DNA of 64,000 nt, taken from contig NZ_JAVSNJ010000014.1 of the NCBI RefSeq assembly GCF_032144095.1, positions 1-64,000 of the forward strand, written 5' to 3'. Positions 48,286 to 58,008 of this stretch are shown here, piece after piece; positions within the stretch are counted from its first letter, which is position 1, and the number at the start of each line of letters is the position of its first letter. The stretch is from Sphaerochaeta sp032144095 (GTDB lineage Bacteria; Spirochaetota; Spirochaetia; Sphaerochaetales; Sphaerochaetaceae). The notes beneath the pieces are model-generated. The model was not told where the DNA came from, made no database searches, and saw only the letters and a list, made by a program, of their open reading frames with translations. A program made the position numbers and the translations under genes.

Positions 48286-49218
48286 TCAGAACGTATCACC
48301 AGCCGCCTTGGGCGCCGCCGACTTCTTGGAGAACAACACCAAGGCAAGCAGTGTCGCCACATAGGGGAATATCTTGAATACTACCGGTGGCACTATGTTC
48401 AGCGAAGGGATGACCTGGGAGACGTTGGCAATGGTGGTGGCTATTCCGAAAAAGAAGGTAGCACCCAAAATGCCAAGGGGTTTCCACTGTCCGAAGATCA
48501 GGGCGGCAAGGGAGAGAAAACCAAGACCGGCTACAGTCCCGTTGAACTCCCCTGAGTAGGTGATCAGGATGACAGACCCGCCAAGGCCGGCAAGGGAGCC
48601 GCTCATGATGACCCCGAAGTAGCGCATCATGTGCACATTGACACCTGCAGAGGCGACTGCCGAAGGGTGTTCCCCACAAGCCCTGAGCCGTAGGCCAAAG
48701 GAGGTCTTGTAGAGAAGGATCCAGGAGAGGCCCCAGATGAGCAGACAGAGCCAGGTTGTCCAATAGGTCTGGCTAAAGAACAGGGGCCCTAGGATGGGAA
48801 TCCTGGAGAGCACAGGAATGTTCTTACGGACAATACCCATGAGGATCCGCACGTTTCCGCTTCCGGAGATGGTACGGGCAAGGTAGACGGTAAGGGCAGA
48901 GGCCAACATGTTGATGGCAGTACCGCTGATGATCTGGTCGGCCTTCAGGTTGATGGAAGCGAAGGCATGCAGCAGGGAGAAGACTGCCCCAGCGAGCACG
49001 CCCACCATCACCCCAAGGGCCAGGGCGTTGATCCCCAAGGTAGCCTCGGTAAGCTTGATGGTAATGGCTGTAGCAAAATATCCGACGAGCATCAGGCCTT
49101 CAAGGCCAATGTTCGTCACCCCGCTTCGTTCACTGTAGAGGCCTCCGAGGGAGGTGACCAGCATCGGGATGGTATAGGCTATGGCGTAGGGAAAGATACG
49201 GGTAAGGGTTAACCACAT
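48286..49218 (-). CDS. Nucleoside ABC transporter permease 2
   Basis: This 310-residue integral membrane permease is of the branched-chain amino acid/BMP-associated family. It has the typical SERSGVTNIGLEGLMLVGYFA segment, a coupling region LRACGEHPSAVASAGVNV and about eight membrane segments. It forms the channel together with the permease encoded at 49220-50335. Its start is one base after the preceding stop region, so expression is coupled. Paired with the BMP receptor it should carry nucleosides. Confidence 0.93.
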   Translation of the reverse strand: MWLTLTRIFPYAIAYTIPMLVTSLGGLYSERSGVTNIGLEGLMLVGYFATAITIKLTEATLGINALALGVMVGVLAGAVFSLLHAFASINLKADQIISGTAINMLASALTVYLARTISGSGNVRILMGIVRKNIPVLSRIPILGPLFFSQTYWTTWLCLLIWGLSWILLYKTSFGLRLRACGEHPSAVASAGVNVHMMRYFGVIMSGSLAGLGGSVILITYSGEFNGTVAGLGFLSLAALIFGQWKPLGILGATFFFGIATTIANVSQVIPSLNIVPPVVFKIFPYVATLLALVLFSKKSAAPKAAGDTF

Positions 49219-49219
49219 A

Positions 49220-50335
49220 TTATTTCACCTCCTTGTTGTTGGTAGGCTTGGCATCCCTCACCGCTTTTTTCCGGGAGAGGATCTTGAACAGTGCCTCCCA
49301 GAGACGCTTGAAGAGGACACTGGTTGCCGTAAAGTAGATGATGACCGAGATGATGGTATCGGCAATCTCAGGGGGGACCTTGGTCATGGCGTTCATGAAT
49401 CCCTTGCCTGACTGAAGCACCCCGAAGAACAGCGAGCTGAAAAGCACCCCAAGAGGATTGCTTGCACCCAGCAAGGCTACCGCAATCCCGTCAAACCCTT
49501 GTGAAGGAAGGACACCGATCTGCATGTTCCGTGAGTAGCCGGTATAGAAGGAGAGACCGGCCAGACCGGCCAGACCTCCTGCAATCATCATGGAGAGGAC
49601 CACATTCTTGTTTACCCTGATGCCTGCATATTCGGCACAGAACCTGTTGGAACCCACAGCCTTCAATTCAAAGCCCAGGGTTGTCTTGTCAAGGATGAAC
49701 TTGATGATGATAACCGAGGCTATGGCTACCAGGAATCCCAGGTTTATGTAGGAACCGGGGAACAGCTTGGTCAGCCACGGGGAGCGTAAGGTCTGCTCGA
49801 TGGCAATGCTTGCCGACTCTGTTTCCAAGGAAGGTCCCTTCAGGTAGGCAGGGACAAAGTAGTAGACCGACCAGTAGGCTATCCAGTTCATCATGATGGT
49901 TGCAACAACCTCATGGACATTGAACTTGGCCTTGAGGAAGCCAGGAATTATTCCCCAGACAGCTCCACCGAGGAGACCGGAGAGGATGAGTACGACCAGG
50001 TAGAGGGGACGGGGCAAAAAGACATGGTGGGCAACCAGGGTGGCACACAACCCGCCGACAAGCATCTGGCCGGAGGCACCGATGTTGAACAGCCCGGTCC
50101 TGAAGGCAAAGGCTACCGAAAGACCGACCAACATGAGGTTGGTGGCAGTAGCGAGGGTGTTTCCGACCCTCTCGATGTTCATAAGCCCGCCACGGAACAA
50201 GAACCAGAATCCAGTAAAGGGGTTGCTTCCGATAAGTGCCATCAACACAGCCCCTGCAATGAGGCCCAGAACCACCGCACTGATGGCAACGAGGAAGGCA
50301 TTGCTCTTCATTTCTTTGTTTTCTATTTCGCTCAT
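49220..50335 (-). CDS. Nucleoside ABC transporter permease 1
   Basis: This 371-residue permease has about ten membrane segments and the family motifs AFRTGLFNIGASGQMLVGG, FNVHEVVATIMMNWIAYW and LKAVGSNRFCAEYAGIRV. The coupling region contacts the ATPase encoded upstream. Its start overlaps the ATPase stop by four bases. It acts in the cytoplasmic membrane as half of the nucleoside channel. Confidence 0.93.
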   Translation of the reverse strand: MSEIENKEMKSNAFLVAISAVVLGLIAGAVLMALIGSNPFTGFWFLFRGGLMNIERVGNTLATATNLMLVGLSVAFAFRTGLFNIGASGQMLVGGLCATLVAHHVFLPRPLYLVVLILSGLLGGAVWGIIPGFLKAKFNVHEVVATIMMNWIAYWSVYYFVPAYLKGPSLETESASIAIEQTLRSPWLTKLFPGSYINLGFLVAIASVIIIKFILDKTTLGFELKAVGSNRFCAEYAGIRVNKNVVLSMMIAGGLAGLAGLSFYTGYSRNMQIGVLPSQGFDGIAVALLGASNPLGVLFSSLFFGVLQSGKGFMNAMTKVPPEIADTIISVIIYFTATSVLFKRLWEALFKILSRKKAVRDAKPTNNKEVK

Positions 50336-51852
50336 TGTCCACCTTCCTTGCGCTTAACACCCGCCATCATCAGGCCGACAGCACTCTCATCGGTCTCACT
50401 GGTCTTCACGATGTCGATCAGTTCCCCTGAATTCATGACGGCAATCCTGTCGGAGAGATTGAAGATCTCATCCAATTCAAACGATACCAGCAGTACCGCA
50501 TGGCCCTTGTCACGGTGGGCAATCAGTTGGGAGTGGATGTATTCGATAGCACCCACATCAAGGCCGCGGGTCGGCTGCACGGCTATGAGCAGCTCGGGGT
50601 CCGAGACAACCTCACGCCCGACAATGAGTTTTTGCTGGTTTCCACCGGACAGTTTTCCTGCAAGCGAATAGATACCCTCTCCGCTACGGACATCAAACTG
50701 CGTGATGACATCCTGGGCATACTGCTTGAGGTACTCGTCATCGAGTATCCCATGCTTGCTGAAAGGAGCGTGATAGAACTCCTTGATGGCGACGTTGTTG
50801 AACAGCGAGTTCTCCATGACAAGGCCCCGCTTCTGCCTGTCCTCGGGAATGTGTCCCAGCCCAACCTCGTTGCGTTTGCGAATAGGGGCATTGGTGATGT
50901 CATTACCATCGAGGACGATGGTTCCGCTCTCAACCTGACGCAGGCCGGTTATTGCCTCGATCAGCTCGGTCTGGCCGTTTCCATCGACACCGGCAATTCC
51001 CACGATTTCCCCACTCTTGACCGAAAGGTTGATGCCCTTTACCCCAAGGGTCTTCTTGTTGTTCATGACCTTCAGGTCGTACAGTTCAAGGATGACCCTC
51101 CCTACCTGGGCAGGCTTCTTGTCGACCTTGAAGCTGACAGGACGACCGACCATCATGGAGGCCATTTCAGCCTGGGATGTCTTCTTCACATCCACCACCC
51201 CGATGAGCTTTCCTCGGCGTATGATGGTACACCGGTCTGCGACGGCCTTGATTTCGTTGAGCTTATGGGTAATGAGGATTACACTCTTTCCTTCAGAGAC
51301 CAGGTTGCGCATGATCTGCATCAGGTCATCGATCTCCTGGGGGGTAAGCACGGCAGTGGGCTCATCAAATATAAGGATCTCTGCATCGCGATAGAGCATC
51401 TTGAGGATTTCGACGCGCTGTTGCATGCCGACCGTTATGTCTTCAATAATCATATCTGGGTCGATGTTCAACCCGTATTTCTCAGAAAGGGCCTTGATCT
51501 TCTTCGCAGCCGAACGGCGATCGAGGAAGAAGTGACCTTCTTTTCCGAGGATAATGTTCTCTGTAACCGTAAAGGGGTGTACCAGCTGGAAGTGCTGATG
51601 CACCATCCCGATACCCAAGTCGTTGGCATCGTTGGGGCTGGATATGTGGACTTCCCTTCCCTTGACCTTGATCTGGCCCCTATCGGCATGGTACAAGCCG
51701 AAAAGGATACTCATCAGGGTAGATTTCCCCGCACCATTCTCACCGAGAATTGCGTGGATCTCCCCTTGCTCTACCTGCAGGGTGATATCATCGTTGGCGA
51801 CAATACCCGGGAACTCCTTGCGGATGTTTAGCATCTCAATAACATGACTCAT
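50332..51852 (-). CDS. Nucleoside ABC transporter ATP-binding protein
   Basis: This 506-residue protein contains two ATPase domains in tandem, as in sugar and nucleoside importers. The first has GENGAGKST, a divergent signature region VGMQQRVEI, ILIFDEPTAVLTP and ITHKLNE. The second has GVDGNGQTE in place of a standard Walker A, LSGGNQQK and VQPTRGLD. The weak second Walker A is usual for the family. It energises uptake through the two permeases. It lies 112 bases after the receptor gene, and an intercistronic hairpin stands between them. Confidence 0.95.
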   Translation of the reverse strand: MSHVIEMLNIRKEFPGIVANDDITLQVEQGEIHAILGENGAGKSTLMSILFGLYHADRGQIKVKGREVHISSPNDANDLGIGMVHQHFQLVHPFTVTENIILGKEGHFFLDRRSAAKKIKALSEKYGLNIDPDMIIEDITVGMQQRVEILKMLYRDAEILIFDEPTAVLTPQEIDDLMQIMRNLVSEGKSVILITHKLNEIKAVADRCTIIRRGKLIGVVDVKKTSQAEMASMMVGRPVSFKVDKKPAQVGRVILELYDLKVMNNKKTLGVKGINLSVKSGEIVGIAGVDGNGQTELIEAITGLRQVESGTIVLDGNDITNAPIRKRNEVGLGHIPEDRQKRGLVMENSLFNNVAIKEFYHAPFSKHGILDDEYLKQYAQDVITQFDVRSGEGIYSLAGKLSGGNQQKLIVGREVVSDPELLIAVQPTRGLDVGAIEYIHSQLIAHRDKGHAVLLVSFELDEIFNLSDRIAVMNSGELIDIVKTSETDESAVGLMMAGVKRKEGGQ

Positions 51853-51913
51853 TGGTGGACTCCCTATGAGGACACGCAGCGCGTGTAGGATAATAATGGG
51901 CTATAATAGCACA

Positions 51914-51942
51914 CAAGGGTCACCTTTGTATGGTGACCCTTG
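51914..51942 (-). other. Intercistronic hairpin after the BMP receptor gene
   Basis: CAAGGGTCACC (51914-51924) pairs perfectly with GGTGACCCTTG (51932-51942) around a seven-base loop. No T-run follows, so it probably stabilises the receptor message or terminates only in part. Confidence 0.7.
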
Positions 51943-51964
51943 TAATTAGGACAGATAGCGGACC

Positions 51965-53047
51965 TTATTTGAAAAGGCCGTCATTAGCTGCTGCGACCTT
52001 GACTTCACCACTCTTCATCTTTGCATAAAGCTTGGCAACCTCATCGGTGACGCTCTGGGACAGGTTCGGGTTGCTCACAGGAATTCCGACACCGTCGTTT
52101 GTTGCATCAAGATGGAGGATAGAACCACCAGGGAACTGACCATTGAGCTCAGCCTTGATCATGTCATAGGATGCGCGGTCGAGGTATTTCATTGCTGAGG
52201 TAAGGATGATGGACTTTCCACCAGCGCTCATCACGCCTTCGTTGTACTGGTCGACATCAACACCGATGACCCATACTTCCTTTCCAGCTGCGACACGGTT
52301 CTTGGCTTCATTGATGACGCCAACACCGACACCGCCGGCTGCTGCAAAGATAACCTTTACACCCTTGTCGTACATGGAAGCTGCAATCTGCTGACCGGCA
52401 CTGACGTTGTCAAAGGAACCCTGATAGAGGTTGTTTTCCTGTTTCATGACAATCTTGGTACCGAAATTTGCATTTGCATATTTCACGCCCTGCTGGAAGC
52501 CCCAGTTGAACTTCTGGACAGCGGGAATTTCCATTCCGCCAACAAAACCAAACTCAGCATCCTTCATCTGAAGGGCTGCTGCGAAACCAGCAAGGAAGCC
52601 GGATTCATGCTCTGCCCAATAGACACCTACAACGTTCTTCTCGATGCGGAAGGTGGAGTAGTCTGCAGAGTGGGGCTCGCCATCAAGAATGACGAACTTT
52701 ACCTTGGGATACTTGTCCTGAGCCTCAAACAGGGTGGTCTCAAACTTGAATCCTGGGCAGATGATCAAATTGTACCCAGCATCTACGAGGTTGCCAATTT
52801 CCTTGAGGTAATCGGCTTCGGTTGTACCAGCTGGCTTGAGATACTTGATATCAAGACCATAGTCAACACCAGCACGCTTGATACCTTCCCAGGTTCCCTG
52901 ATTGAAGGATTTATCATCAATAGTACCTGCATCAGTTACCATTCCAACGCGAAGATTGCTTTTTCCAGCAGCCTCACCTGATCCCTGGGCAAATGCCATG
53001 GAACCAAGCATGAGGAAGATACAGAGTGCAACAGTCAGTTTCTTCAT
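51965..53047 (-). CDS. BMP family nucleoside-binding lipoprotein (PnrA-like)
   Basis: This 360-residue receptor has a signal peptide (MKKLTVALCIFLMLGSMAFAQG) and BMP family features: VGMVTDAGTIDDKSFNQGTWEG, GYNLIICPGFKFE, SGFLAGFAAALQ and WVIGVDVDQYNEG. BMP proteins, including PnrA of Treponema pallidum, bind purine nucleosides. No cysteine stands at the expected lipobox position, so it may be a soluble periplasmic protein rather than a lipoprotein. ATG 53047 follows AGGAGAAAACGTA. It is the first gene of the unit, behind a strong promoter. Confidence 0.92.
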   Translation of the reverse strand: MKKLTVALCIFLMLGSMAFAQGSGEAAGKSNLRVGMVTDAGTIDDKSFNQGTWEGIKRAGVDYGLDIKYLKPAGTTEADYLKEIGNLVDAGYNLIICPGFKFETTLFEAQDKYPKVKFVILDGEPHSADYSTFRIEKNVVGVYWAEHESGFLAGFAAALQMKDAEFGFVGGMEIPAVQKFNWGFQQGVKYANANFGTKIVMKQENNLYQGSFDNVSAGQQIAASMYDKGVKVIFAAAGGVGVGVINEAKNRVAAGKEVWVIGVDVDQYNEGVMSAGGKSIILTSAMKYLDRASYDMIKAELNGQFPGGSILHLDATNDGVGIPVSNPNLSQSVTDEVAKLYAKMKSGEVKVAAANDGLFK

Positions 53048-53098
53048 TACGTTTTCTCCTATGTTTCGAATGTGAATATAAAGAGTCGTCACGTCCCC

Positions 53099-53127
53099 AT
53101 TCTACAATCACCATCTGCCAATGTCAA
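53099..53127 (-). promoter_or_regulatory. Sigma-70 type promoter of the nucleoside unit
   Basis: On the minus strand TTGACA (53127-53122), a 17-base spacer and TAGAAT (53104-53099) lie about 50 bases before the receptor start. Confidence 0.75.
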
Positions 53128-53232
53128 ATAAAGAAAACGAAATAGAAATTGAGGAAAAGCGCATATTCTGTACTGATACAACTACTTGTATAGAGGGTTC
53201 CCTCTTTTTTCTTTCAGAAATCCAAAAAGGGA

Positions 53233-54348
53233 TTACCCCTTTTCTGCATGTTCTGCCTCTAAGGCGGCCAGGATAAAGGCACCTACGCCCTTAAAGTCAT
53301 CCTCTACCACAGCCTCAGAGATATAGTAGGGGAACGAACCGTCCCTGTAAGGATTGCCTCCAAGACCGGCTACCGAGCAGATCCCTCCAAGATGGAGAGA
53401 GCCCTGGTCGTCCTGCCTCAGATAGGTCTCCTTCAGGCCTTTCAAAGCCAATCTGGCCTGTTTGAGAAAGCTCTCTTTTTGCCTCGCATCCACGACGATG
53501 CCCACCCGTACGGCCTTGAACAGGACGTAGCAGAACATGCTCGTGCAGGAGGCCTCAAGATAGTTGCCGCCCACCTCTGGCTTATCAATAACCTGGTACC
53601 ACAACCCGGAACCATCCTGGAAAGCCAAGACAGAACCCAGGGTCGAACGAAGGATTGCATGGAGACTCTCCCGTTTCGGATGGTCGGGAGGGAGGAAATC
53701 CAGGATATCCACCAAGGCCATGCAGAACCAGCCAAGGGCCCTTCCCCAGACATGGGGAGAGAGGCCTGTAGAGAGGTCAGACCACCTCATGCCCCTCGAT
53801 TCATCATAGGCATGGTAGAGCAATCCTGTTTTGGGGTCCTTCAGGGTCTGGTAGACCGTCTGGATCTGGTTGGCCAGGTCGTCAAAATCGGCCCCTCTGC
53901 CAGAGAGCTTGGCAAACTGTGCATTGAACGGACCCTGCATGTAGAGCCCATCGAGCCAGATCTGCCAAGGATAGATCTCCTTATGCCAGAACACCCCGCT
54001 CAAGGTCCGAGGTTGTTCGTCCAATTGCTTTCTCAGATTCTTTGCGGCAAGGAGAAATCGTTCTTCCCCACTCTTCTCATACAGAAGAAAGAGGTTCCGC
54101 CCTGCATTGATCTGATCGAGATTGTACTCACCCTGACGATAGGTCGCGATTGTCCCATCTGCAGCTACGAAAGGGTCATACATCCCATATGCCCAGGGAT
54201 AGAACTCCTGGAGATGCAACGTCTCCCCTACTGCAAGACAGGCCTGTATTACCAACCCATGTTCATAGTGCCAACGCATCATATCTTTGGTATAACGACG
54301 AGCCACACTTCTAGCCATGGCAAGCGAGAGGTTTTCACCAGAGTTCAT
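53233..54348 (-). CDS. Glycoside hydrolase family 105 unsaturated glucuronyl/rhamnogalacturonyl hydrolase
   Basis: This 371-residue protein is of the GH88/GH105 type, which hydrates the double bond of unsaturated uronic acids released by polysaccharide lyases. The (alpha/alpha)6 barrel carries the catalytic aspartate in YPWQIWLDGLYM and substrate-binding WGRALGWFCMAL. There is no signal peptide, so it acts in the cytoplasm on imported oligosaccharides. It is the last gene of the unit with the sugar ABC importer and the large regulator. Together with uxaB nearby this indicates pectin or rhamnogalacturonan use. Confidence 0.9.
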   Translation of the reverse strand: MNSGENLSLAMARSVARRYTKDMMRWHYEHGLVIQACLAVGETLHLQEFYPWAYGMYDPFVAADGTIATYRQGEYNLDQINAGRNLFLLYEKSGEERFLLAAKNLRKQLDEQPRTLSGVFWHKEIYPWQIWLDGLYMQGPFNAQFAKLSGRGADFDDLANQIQTVYQTLKDPKTGLLYHAYDESRGMRWSDLSTGLSPHVWGRALGWFCMALVDILDFLPPDHPKRESLHAILRSTLGSVLAFQDGSGLWYQVIDKPEVGGNYLEASCTSMFCYVLFKAVRVGIVVDARQKESFLKQARLALKGLKETYLRQDDQGSLHLGGICSVAGLGGNPYRDGSFPYYISEAVVEDDFKGVGAFILAALEAEHAEKG

Positions 54349-54380
54349 GTTATTTCCTTACTCAAAGTATCTTAGGTGAT

Positions 54381-54412
54381 GATCAGCTGCCCCCATACGG
54401 GAGCAGTTGATC
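54381..54412 (-). other. Intercistronic hairpin after the sugar-binding protein gene
   Basis: GATCAGCTGCCCCC and GGGAGCAGTTGATC pair around ATAC with one mismatch and one wobble, between the binding-protein and GH105 genes. No T-run is present. Confidence 0.6.
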
Positions 54413-54426
54413 TCCTGCCTACAAAA

Positions 54427-56007
54427 TTATCGGGTGAGTAGATTGTTTTCCTTTGCAAAGGCAACGCCCTTGTCATTCCACTCCTGTCCACCAAGCTTCT
54501 TGAACTCGTCAATCCATTTTGCCCAGTTGGCGGGATTGAGTACCCTCTTTCCGGTGATGAATTCGCTCAAGCCCTGCTCGTAGAAACGCTTCAGGTCTGC
54601 ATTGGGAATAGGAAGGGTGTCGGACCCGATCTGAGCTGTCCAGGCCTTGGTCTGCATCTCGCGCATGACGGTAAGGGCAGACATCTCCTTCTTGCTTGTC
54701 TCGGTAACGTACAGGGGATAGCGGGCATAGAGCTCGATGTCGCCATTGTAGAAGACCATGTTCCTCAGCTGGGTGACCGTCTGTCCACCAGGTGCGGAGA
54801 ATGCAAGGTTAGGATCGGCAAGGCCCTTTGCCACAGGAATGCCATCTGCATCCTTGGTGTAGTTCACCCCTTCCACGCCCCATCCGAGCAGGTAGTAGCC
54901 TTCATCGGAGGCCATCCATTCCAGAAGAGCGGCGATCTTGTCAGCCTTTCCTTCCTTTGCTGCCTTGGCACTGATCGCATAGATGCGGTAGTTGGCAGTA
55001 TAGGGACCGATGGAGGCCTTACCGGTCGGGCCCTTTGGAGGATCGATGACGATCCAGTTGCCTTCCGGGAAGTTCTTGTCAAACGGTGCATAGTTGGCCT
55101 GGGCGGCAAATGCAGCATTCTGTTCGCGCATGATGCCGAACCGACCCTGCTTCCATGCGGCCCTGAAGTCATCCTTCTTGTAGGAGAGCCAGTTGGGATC
55201 CATGATTCCTTCATCAACAATCTTCTTGAGGAAGACCATTGCATCGTAGAACTCGCCCTTGAGGACATTGAGGCCGGCTTCGGATTCCTTCAGACTCCAG
55301 GTACCATCGACACCAAATGCTCCGAAGAGGGGCTCAAGGCGTCTGCCTGGCCAAGCCTCAAAGTTGTTGATCTCCTGGAAGGCTCCGTAGCCCCAGGTGT
55401 CATTCTTCCCGTTCTTGTCCGGGTCGTTGAAGGTAAAGGCACGCATGACAGCCAGCAGCTCATCAGTTGTGGTGGGAACTGCGAGCCCGAGGTTGTCGAG
55501 CCAATCCTTACGGATGAGCAGGCCTTCGTTCATGTTGATCGAACCGGGATCTGCAAGTCCATAGCTCTTGCCGTTGATGCGGGCATGGTTCTGGCTGACC
55601 GCGTCATAGTGGTCTGCAGTCCTGACTGGCATCTTTGCATAGAGATCATCCACCGGTGCTACCAGGCCCTGGGGAACCAGACGGCTGAGGACATCACGGC
55701 GAACCATGAACAGGTCAGGAAGGTTGTTGGCTGCTGCAGCTGCCTGGATCTTCACATCCTGGTCGTTCTCGTTGGAAGGGAGGGCGGTAAGCTTCAGGTC
55801 GATGTTCAGCTTGTCCTTGATGACCTTGAATCCAACCCAGTCAGCTGGGGGTGGTCCAGCTTCGGTGATGGCTGCCCCGTACCAGAGTTCAACGGATGTG
55901 GGACCGGCGGCCTTGACCTCCTCTTTTGTACCCTGTGCAAACAAGGAGAGGGAGAGAAGCAACACAACAGTTGCCATACCAATTCGTGATGTGCAATGTT
56001 TTTTCAT
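54427..56007 (-). CDS. Extracellular sugar-binding protein (LipO/YtcQ-like)
   Basis: This 526-residue binding protein has a signal peptide (MKKHCTSRIGMATVVLLLSLSLFA) and is of the large family-1 type found with LplB/YtcP permeases. Features are NENDQDVKIQAAAAANNLPDLF and RKDWLDNLGL, followed by GWGVEGVNY. The signal region lacks a convincing lipobox cysteine after the hydrophobic core. Such receptors bind oligosaccharides, often from pectin or other plant polymers. GGAGG is seven bases before the ATG. It follows the two permease genes in the same unit. Confidence 0.9.
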   Translation of the reverse strand: MKKHCTSRIGMATVVLLLSLSLFAQGTKEEVKAAGPTSVELWYGAAITEAGPPPADWVGFKVIKDKLNIDLKLTALPSNENDQDVKIQAAAAANNLPDLFMVRRDVLSRLVPQGLVAPVDDLYAKMPVRTADHYDAVSQNHARINGKSYGLADPGSINMNEGLLIRKDWLDNLGLAVPTTTDELLAVMRAFTFNDPDKNGKNDTWGYGAFQEINNFEAWPGRRLEPLFGAFGVDGTWSLKESEAGLNVLKGEFYDAMVFLKKIVDEGIMDPNWLSYKKDDFRAAWKQGRFGIMREQNAAFAAQANYAPFDKNFPEGNWIVIDPPKGPTGKASIGPYTANYRIYAISAKAAKEGKADKIAALLEWMASDEGYYLLGWGVEGVNYTKDADGIPVAKGLADPNLAFSAPGGQTVTQLRNMVFYNGDIELYARYPLYVTETSKKEMSALTVMREMQTKAWTAQIGSDTLPIPNADLKRFYEQGLSEFITGKRVLNPANWAKWIDEFKKLGGQEWNDKGVAFAKENNLLTR

Positions 56008-56061
56008 GGAAAATCCTCCTTCATGAAAAACTTCAATGTATCTATACGTTGGGATGGGGTA

Positions 56062-56982
56062 TTAGCCCTTCACACTTCCCAACAAAGTACCCTTGGTAAA
56101 ATATTTCTGGATGAACGGATAGGCGATCACCATCGGGATTGCGCTCATGAATACCGATGCCGCCTTGATGGCTGCTATGGGGGCATCACCGAAAGCATTG
56201 ACCTCAACATACTCGTTCATGCCGCTGGCCATCAGGATGTTCCTAAGAAGGATTGGCAGGGGCTGCAGGCTGTTGTCGTTGAGATAGAGCATCGCGTGGA
56301 AGAAGTCGTTCCAGAACGAGACCCCATAGAAGAGGCCGATGGTCATGATGATGGCCTTGGACAGGGGAAGGATGACTCGGATGAGCACCTGGATCTCCGT
56401 AGCGCCATCGATCCGGGCAGACTCCTTCAGCTCGTTGGGAAGCCCTTCAAAGAAGGATCGCATGATCAGGCAGTTGTAGGTGCTGATCGCCCCAGGAAGG
56501 AAAATTGCCGCAAGGTGGTCTATCAAGCCGAGGTGGGTCACCAGCAGGTAGGAAGGAATCATCCCAACGTTGAACACATAGGGCACAACGATCAGCAGGT
56601 TGAGGAATTTTCGCCCTGGCAGGGTGGTGATGGAGAGCACGTAGGCTAGCGGTATGGTAAGCAGCAGCGATGTAGCCACTCCCCCGATGAGGATGAGGAT
56701 GCTGTTCTTGAATGCCAGGATGAAGCCCTGGTTGCCCAAAAGTGCCTTATAGGCAGCGAACGACCAGTTCCAGGGGGCGAGGAACATCCCCTGCAGGTTA
56801 TTCCCAATATAGTCGTTGGGCCTGAAGGAGAGCGTTATCGTACTCCAGAGCGGGACCGCGATGATAACGAGCAGCACAGCCAGGAAAAAATCAACCAGAA
56901 AGTTGAAGGAGTGGTCTGCCTTGGTCGGTTTTATGGCCACTGAGGTGTTTCCCACCCTTCTGTAGCCTGTAGTCTTTTTCAT
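56062..56982 (-). CDS. Sugar ABC transporter permease (YtcP-like)
   Basis: This 306-residue permease has six membrane segments and the coupling EAA-type loop NELKESARIDGATEIQVLIRVILPLS. It forms the import channel with the product of 56993-57925 for the oligosaccharide bound by the downstream-encoded receptor. ATG 56982 follows AGGAGTTGGCAG; the frame to 57012 overlaps the preceding gene. No ATPase gene lies in the unit, so a shared MsmX-like ATPase elsewhere is expected. Confidence 0.93.
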   Translation of the reverse strand: MKKTTGYRRVGNTSVAIKPTKADHSFNFLVDFFLAVLLVIIAVPLWSTITLSFRPNDYIGNNLQGMFLAPWNWSFAAYKALLGNQGFILAFKNSILILIGGVATSLLLTIPLAYVLSITTLPGRKFLNLLIVVPYVFNVGMIPSYLLVTHLGLIDHLAAIFLPGAISTYNCLIMRSFFEGLPNELKESARIDGATEIQVLIRVILPLSKAIIMTIGLFYGVSFWNDFFHAMLYLNDNSLQPLPILLRNILMASGMNEYVEVNAFGDAPIAAIKAASVFMSAIPMVIAYPFIQKYFTKGTLLGSVKG

Positions 56983-56992
56983 CTGCCAACTC

Positions 56993-57925
56993 CTAGAATA
57001 ACGAACTTCCACCGAAACGCCTTACCAGGCGGTTCGATCCAAGAATCAGGAACATTCCGATGAAACCCTTGAACAGCCCTACAGCTGTAGCAAGCCCAAA
57101 CTGGAACTCCAGCAAGCCCTGACGGTAGACCCATGTATCGATAATGTCGGCAACCGAGAGTACCGGTGTAGAGTAGAGCATGAAAATCTGGTTGAAGCCC
57201 GCATCGAGGATGGTCCCCAGCCGAAGCAGGACGACGATGACGATCACCGGCAGTATGGAGGGCAGGGTTATGTAGCGCACCCGCTGCCAGGAGTTCGCCC
57301 CCTCAACCAAGGCGGCCTCAAACAGGGAGGGGTCGATGCCCATCAGGGCGGCGATGAAGATGATGGCACTCCAGCCCATCTCCTTCCAGGCGTCACTAAG
57401 GATGACAATCCAGGGGAACGCATCGGTGTTGGTAAGGAAATCCAGTGGCTTTCCACCAAACAGCTTGATGACGTCGTTGATGATGCCATCGCCGGGGGCA
57501 AGCAGGGCAAGCAGGATGCCATACATGATTACCCAGGAGAGGAAGTGGGGAAGGTAGGCCAGGGTCTGCACGATTTTTCGCAAGAAGGGCTTGTTGCACT
57601 CATAGATGGTAATGGCAAGGATAATGGCCAGCGGCAAGCTGAAGAGAAGCTTTCCCACACTGTACATCAGGGTGTTGCGCAGCAACTCCCAAAAGTAGTA
57701 GGAGTGGGTAAAGGTCTTGAAATGCTTCAGGCCTATCCATTTGCTGCCCAGGATCCCATCAAGGGCCATGAAGTCCCTGAAAGCAATCTGCCCATTGAAG
57801 ATCGGGACATATCGGAAAAGGATGTAATAGGTCAGGGGAAACAGCAATAACAGATATACGGACTTATGACGCCTGATATCTCTCACCAGCTGAGAACTTC
57901 GTTTTTTTTCAAGAGAATTTGCCAT
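56993..57925 (-). CDS. Sugar ABC transporter permease (LplB/YteP-like)
   Basis: This 310-residue permease has six membrane segments and the EAA-type loop DPSLFEAALVEGANSWQRVRYITLPSI. It pairs with the permease encoded just downstream. ATG 57925 (MANSLEKKRSS) gives the usual basic N-terminus with GAGG 12 bases upstream, while the long frame to 58069 would overlap the regulator gene. It lies 83 bases after the regulator stop on the same strand. Confidence 0.93.
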   Translation of the reverse strand: MANSLEKKRSSQLVRDIRRHKSVYLLLLFPLTYYILFRYVPIFNGQIAFRDFMALDGILGSKWIGLKHFKTFTHSYYFWELLRNTLMYSVGKLLFSLPLAIILAITIYECNKPFLRKIVQTLAYLPHFLSWVIMYGILLALLAPGDGIINDVIKLFGGKPLDFLTNTDAFPWIVILSDAWKEMGWSAIIFIAALMGIDPSLFEAALVEGANSWQRVRYITLPSILPVIVIVVLLRLGTILDAGFNQIFMLYSTPVLSVADIIDTWVYRQGLLEFQFGLATAVGLFKGFIGMFLILGSNRLVRRFGGSSLF

Positions 57926-58008
57926 ACAAGTATTCAACCTCGTATTGGAATCATACGCCACACGGTGCATACAATGCAGGTAGGCTCTTGTACTTTTCCG
58001 ACATTTCC

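Noticed and set aside
50500..51831. A 443-codon plus-strand open frame over the nucleoside ABC ATPase gene
   Set aside because: It is a shadow frame antisense to a strongly conserved ATPase, without domain features.
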